64,000 bases of DNA. Source: Chlamydoabsidia padenii (taxonomy: Eukaryota; Mucoromycota; Mucoromycetes; Mucorales; Cunninghamellaceae). The notes below the pieces were generated by a model. It worked only from the letters and a program-made list of their open reading frames with translations. It was not told the origin of the DNA and ran no database searches. Below are positions 59,523 through 64,000 of the stretch, piece by piece. Location: NCBI GenBank assembly GCA_025330725.1, contig JAIWND010000032.1:124001-188000 (forward strand), given 5' to 3'. The position numbers and the translations under genes were made by a program. Each line of letters begins with the position of its first letter. Position 1 is the first letter of the stretch.

Positions 59523-62500
59523 ATGAGTACACAACGGGGAACGATTCGACGTGGACCAACAATGAGAGGAGGCTACCGTCTCCCTCCTGGTGATCCCCAA
59601 GTAATACGACAGCCTAGCTTGGCCAGCCGACGACAAAGAAACGCTGACGAAGAAGAATTTGTTGCTCTCAATCACCCTAATGTCCAACGATATCATGATG
59701 GGAACTTTGATGATCTTGACGAAGAACATGTGGAAATGACCCCGATTGATATTGAAAAGGATCCAACTACTTACCACCATGGCGAAGAAACTTTTGGCGA
59801 CGTCTTGTCTCACCCTATGGAAGAACTACAAGCTCACCGTAAACGAAAAGATGACTTTGAAGAACGACAAAGGAAGATACGATCAGGGTAAGTACAAATG
59901 AAAAAGAAAACAAAAAGCAAAAAAACAAAACCAGAGATATGTATACTAACCATTCTTTATTCATACAGAGACTTTGAATTGGCACATTCACGATCTACTG
60001 AAGAATTTATTTTGGGTAACAATCAAACACAATTAATTCATGGTAATGGCTAACTTTTGTTAATTACTTTTACCAGTGGTTCACTTTCGACAATTAAGAG
60101 GGAACCAGGGATTTGCAATGGATCATGAAAAGGCTGATCAATTTGCTAAAAAGGTAAGTAAGACAAAGAAAAAAAAAAAAAAAAAAAAAGACTACATACA
60201 TTTGGATGGAACATGGCAGGAGGACCACTTATCACTCAAAACTCCTTCTTCTTTCTCCTTTTTCTTTTTTTTAGATTGGCTTGACACCAAAACAACGTAT
60301 TGAATTCAATGGTGTACGGGATACTGATGGTCTTACTGCCTTTTTATACAAAACAAAATGTGAATTCTCAATCAAGATCCACCACAAGGCCGAAGTAACA
60401 AGACACAGCAACTTTGAACATGATGGACATAGACCTGCAGCAGTATTACCTTTGGATCATCATCACCATCACCACGAACACAATCCCAGTAATGATATCA
60501 TCGACTTTAATGATAATGTGTACGTCGAATTCAAACCAAAGTATCATCATCACGAAGCAGCGCCTATTGAAATCTCACGACGTCCATTCTTCCGATACCC
60601 AGAACCTGATCTCAGTGCTGATATTGGTGAAGAAAAGGCGGCATCATGGTTGGAATTGTTTTATGATTTGTTTTATGTCGCCACTCTGTCACAATTCACT
60701 CATACGCATGTTATCAAGGATTGGAGCTCTCTGGGAACCTATGCTTCTTGGTTTATCATCACCTGGTGGGCCTGGATATCAAGCTCTTTGTAAGTATTGA
60801 AAAAGAAAAGAAAAGAAAAAAGAAAGATAATGGAACTAAAAGATGATATTTAACCATGCTCTCTATCCCTCCCTCCTACTTTCTGCTTAGATACACTGCA
60901 CGGTTTGACACGTAAGTAAGGAAATATGGGCATGATCAATGGGTAGCACAGCTGAAAGCTAATTGGATCTGATTAATATTTTATAGGGACGACGTGGTGC
61001 ATCATATCTGGAAACTCATCGAAATGTGCTCAGTTAGTAAGTATTCAAGAAAATAAAACTAAGATGAACATTAGTATGGAGTTAACTCTCTTTTATTGTA
61101 TTGACTAGTTGGTATGGCTGGCAGCTCAGATCACTTTTTGAACTCACGTGGTTATGTCTATGGTTATATAGGTAAATCAGTAACATGATCATGTAATTTA
61201 TGGACTAATATAGACTCTACTTATGCCTGCAGCGCTCAAATCAGTTTTAGTGATCGAATATACAATAGGTAAGCAATAAAACAGATATACTATGTAGACA
61301 AAAGCTTGATACGATAACCCTCCTTTCTTCTTCGGTACTTTTGTTCATTCAATAGTCTTTGCTGTGGCGGTAATGATTCGATCCAAGTCAAGATTACCTC
61401 TCTCTTTTTATATTGGTGCCAATCTTGTGTCTATTGCATTATGGGGTGGATCTCTACTGATTCTGGAAAAGGAAATCCATCGATTTTTATGGTATCTCGG
61501 TATATTGGCTGAAATGTTGGTCAACATCATTGTGCGGGGTGACAAAACATTATCATGGGCAGCTAGTCATTTGGCGGAACGTCTGGGGCTTTTGACGTTG
61601 ATTGTGCTCGGTGAAAACTTGATGAGCTTGGTACCCTTTGTGGCAACATCTGGTACTGCCACCTTAATCATGTAAGTTGACATTTAAAACAATAATACTT
61701 TTATACTAACTAGTGCAATTTCTTGTTACAGGATTCCAAACTTTATGGCTGTAACAATCATCTTTGGATTCTTCTTCATGTACTTTGAAGACTTTAACAA
61801 AGAGGTAAGAAGAGAAAAGGACTGATTATTATTGATGGATTAAATTTATTTTTCATTTTTATGTTAGGTGTTTTTGCATAACAAGTATCATCAAGTTTGG
61901 GTTTATCTCCACTTTCCTCTTCACTTGCTTCAGGTGGCCTTTGGTATCTCGTTGATCGACACGTAAGTCCCGAATTAAATGATATAAAGGAAATACATAT
62001 GTACTGATACCCACTTTGATGTTGTTGTTTTTTAGATTAAAGGTTTACAAGCAACAAATGGAGGCGGAAGGAAAATTGCCCAAGGTGGAGCTCACTGCTT
62101 CTCATGGATCTTCAACTAAGGCTTCTGGCGGTGGGGAACATGGGTCATCAGGAACAACCAATGGAAGCACCACTCATGGATCATCGGAAACAACTAGCGG
62201 AAGCACCACTCATGGATCATTGGAAACAACTAGCGGAAACACCACTCATGCATCATCAGGAACAAGTACTGGAAGCAAAACGCATGGATCATCAGACTCA
62301 ACCTCTGGAAACGACATGCATGAATCTCCATCAACTCTGCCCGAAAAACCATCAACACCACCACACAAGCTCGCCAAACGAGCCATCAAAGCAGTCCAAA
62401 AACTACCCAGCAGCAACGACTACAACCCTATGAAAATGACAATGGAAATTCAGCAGAAATATCATCGTCCGATTCAACCTTCCATCTATGCTGGGTACTT

Positions 62501-63024
62501 GACATGGGGACAATACGCTATACAAACTATCTTTTTCGGGTCTATAAAATGGATCACTATTGATGAATCTCATGAAACATCACACCTGGTACGACGATCT
62601 GGATCAGAGGAAGGTGCTGTGTTATCTGATCAAGAAAAAATCTTTGTCTACAAAACCTTTTTGATCTTTGGCGGTGGTATCATCATTGTCAACTCCTTTA
62701 TCAAATTACTAAATACCAAAATATCAGGTAAAGGAAGGAAAAAAAAAAAAAAGACAAGTATAGTTGTGGACTAACTGTTCCTTTTACATAGATCTGAATG
62801 GAAAAATAATCATCGGTAGTCGGATCTTGGCTGCCTGTATTCTATGGTGCCTGTGTGCTGTCCCTTTTGCCCAATTAGATGCCATCATCTTATTGGCAGT
62901 CATGCTGGGCTCTTTGATTCTTCTCGGTAAGACAAAAAAGAAAAATGCGATCGCTTTTACTCACTCTTTATGTTACACAACCACGTTTTCTTGCATAATA
63001 GCTTTGGTTGATCTTTTAGATTAG
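59523..63024 (+). CDS. LtrA-like (low temperature requirement A) membrane protein
   Basis: Fourteen exons give 835 residues: 59523-59887, 59969-60015, 60078-60154, 60275-60789, 60891-60911, 60987-61036, 61109-61171, 61233-61268, 61356-61671, 61732-61804, 61868-61962, 62036-62727, 62792-62926, 63002-63024. An N-terminal soluble part of about 280 residues contains a His cluster. The LtrA domain opens with EKAASWLELFYDLFYVATLSQ, the family hallmark, and continues with many membrane helices (for example LGLLTLIVLGENLMSLVPF). A loop of about 150 residues has degenerate GSTTHGSSETTS repeats. LtrA was named from Listeria growth at low temperature; its biochemical role is unknown. Exons as small as 21 bp were placed by frame continuity, so small shifts are possible. 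Confidence 0.8.
62130..62335 (+). repeat. In-frame minisatellite coding Gly/Ser/Thr/His repeats
   Basis: Four to five imperfect copies of a roughly 36-bp unit (ACCACTCATGGATCATCGG-like) code GSTTHGSSETTS variants within the LtrA-like protein. All copies keep frame. Confidence 0.85.
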
Positions 63025-63350
63025 GTGATTATCGCCTTTTTTTTTTTTTAATACATCATACCTTTATCATACCCTTATATTTTACTTTTTATAATAAAAA
63101 CCAGTGATTGACATGTCATGATTATCTTTTAAAAACATATGGAAGATTCATTCATCATTAAACCCCGAAAAACCCTGTTATGTAAACATTCACACCAAGA
63201 CAGAATCAATAAAGCTAAAAGCCTTTAAATAATGTTGTCATTTTTTATTATACTTGATTATAAATAATGGGTGAGGGTGGATAAGGAAGTATATACACAA
63301 AAAAAAGGGGGTAACATAACAAAGTAAAGGAAGATGGGGGGGTAACTAAA

Positions 63351-64000
63351 CTAGGTTTGGGAGCTACGTTTAAGTAAAGTAAGCACCGTAGCAGCTTCCA
63401 CTGCATCCACGCCCATTGATAACGGATAATCACCCCACGGACCACGTTCCAGGATAGATACATCAGCAGTATGTCGTCGTGGTCGATACTGTTGTTGTTG
63501 TTGTTGCTGTTGTTGCTGTTGCTGTTGTTCATTGTATGGGAGGTAATAAGGTTGTCGTTGTTCATTGTACTGGAGATAATAGGCTTGATCTTGTTGTTGG
63601 AATCCCTGCGATGTATCCCGTCCTTCTTGTGTCCATTGATGAGAGTGGTAGCTATTTTCCGTAAAAGTGGTCATTGATCGAGATCTTGATTGAGAATCTG
63701 GAAGAGATGACGGTGTATAATAGGGATGCTGGTATTGTTGTGGACTTTCGTGAATGGTAAGATGCCGGGCAGCCACAATATTATCCTTCATTCTTTCATC
63801 ATCGTCTTCATCGTAAGAATCCATATCCTCGTCATCGTCATCGTCATCATAGCCAAAATTATCATCGTCGTCGTCGTCGTCGTCGTCGTCGTCTTCATTG
63901 TCGTCATCCAGATTTTCATCTTTTGGTGATGATTCATGTGAGGAATGGCTTTTTTGTAGTAGGCGTTGTTGTCGTTGCTGCTGCTGTTGTTGTTGCATTT
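63351..64000 (-). CDS. Poly-Gln / poly-Asp protein, cut by window edge
   Basis: A minus-strand frame of at least 215 residues ends at TGA 63351. A Met is present at 63998, but the surrounding Gln run may continue beyond the window, so the start is unknown. Features in order are a Gln-rich start, an acidic block with runs of 6-11 Asp (GAC/GAT repeats, about 63810-63910), two YxLxYNEQ repeats (QAYYLQYNEQ and QPYYLPYNEQ), a 13-residue poly-Gln run and a C-terminal tail RGPWGDYPLSMGVDAVEAATVLTLLKRSS. The tail is the only well-mixed segment and may be a short conserved motif. Such composition is common in fungal transcriptional regulators, but no DNA-binding domain is visible here. Confidence 0.65.
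   Translation of the reverse strand, partial: MQQQQQQQRQQRLLQKSHSSHESSPKDENLDDDNEDDDDDDDDDDDNFGYDDDDDDEDMDSYDEDDDERMKDNIVAARHLTIHESPQQYQHPYYTPSSLPDSQSRSRSMTTFTENSYHSHQWTQEGRDTSQGFQQQDQAYYLQYNEQRQPYYLPYNEQQQQQQQQQQQQQYRPRRHTADVSILERGPWGDYPLSMGVDAVEAATVLTLLKRSSQT

Overview
This 64 kb window looks like nuclear DNA of an early-diverging fungus, most likely Mucoromycota/Mucorales. That placement is inferred from three things: AT-rich intergenic DNA, genes carrying many introns of about 55-90 bp with GTAAG/AG borders, and the gene set. The gene set includes a Ral-type GTPase, which is uncommon in Dikarya, an LtrA-like membrane protein, a Ytp1-like protein and a decayed Fanzor/TnpB-like gene. Exon structures were worked out by hand from splice signals and reading-frame continuity; no transcripts or database searches were available.

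Layout. 1-255: end of an unidentified gene. 256-3800: gene-poor, repeat-bearing DNA. 3801-4601: low-complexity protein. 4917-4987: tRNA-Gly(GCC). 4988-7070: AT-rich DNA with decayed repeats. 7071-8678: CorA/Mnr2-type Mg2+ transporter. 9229-10557 (-): IMP4. 11950-15622: CH domain + Cdc15/SepH-like kinase + C1 domain + CaaX box. 16154-17113: Ral-like GTPase. 17459-17818: WD40-like remnant. 18692-20272 (-): unidentified coiled-coil protein. 20505-22355 (-) and 22892-23632 (+): ATP synthase beta and delta subunits, head to head. 23900-25687 (-): ZCCHC8-like protein. 25883-28792: Nup85-like nucleoporin. 29834-30576 (-): PINX1/Pxr1. 30932-31889 (-): coiled-coil protein. 32781-34726: Ytp1-like protein. 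35094-36057 (-): Fanzor/TnpB-like pseudogene. 36138-38745: tandem and inverted repeats. 39451-40764: Gpc1. 40971-41833 (-): GLTP. 42323-43882: NIPA-like transporter. 44325-49082 (-): class I myosin. 50167-50784: H2A.Z. 51050-53626: PARN. 54306-56300 (-): RhoGEF. 56301-59522: gene-poor. 59523-63024: LtrA-like protein. 63351-64000 (-): poly-Gln/Asp protein, cut by the window edge.

Most genes are housekeeping: ribosome and telomere factors, ATP synthase, RNA decay, nuclear pore, chromatin and lipid or ion transport. A cell-polarity theme recurs in Ral, RhoGEF, myosin I and the CH-kinase. Both Ral and the CH-kinase end in prenylation motifs and they lie next to each other.

The accessory signal is in the intergenic DNA. 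(1) There is a Fanzor/TnpB-like pseudogene, plus a second copy of its N-terminal coding segment near 2.2 kb. (2) A dispersed MITE-like repeat family, with a GCTAATGA..AAAGTGGC core and often an AAATCCCGCC end, occurs at about 1.2, 18.3, 29.5 and 37.5-38.7 kb. (3) At 37.5-38.7 kb that family has expanded into an array of about 240 bp units in direct and then inverted order, which would fold as a long hairpin. (4) The short word AAATCCCG is over-represented across the intergenic DNA.
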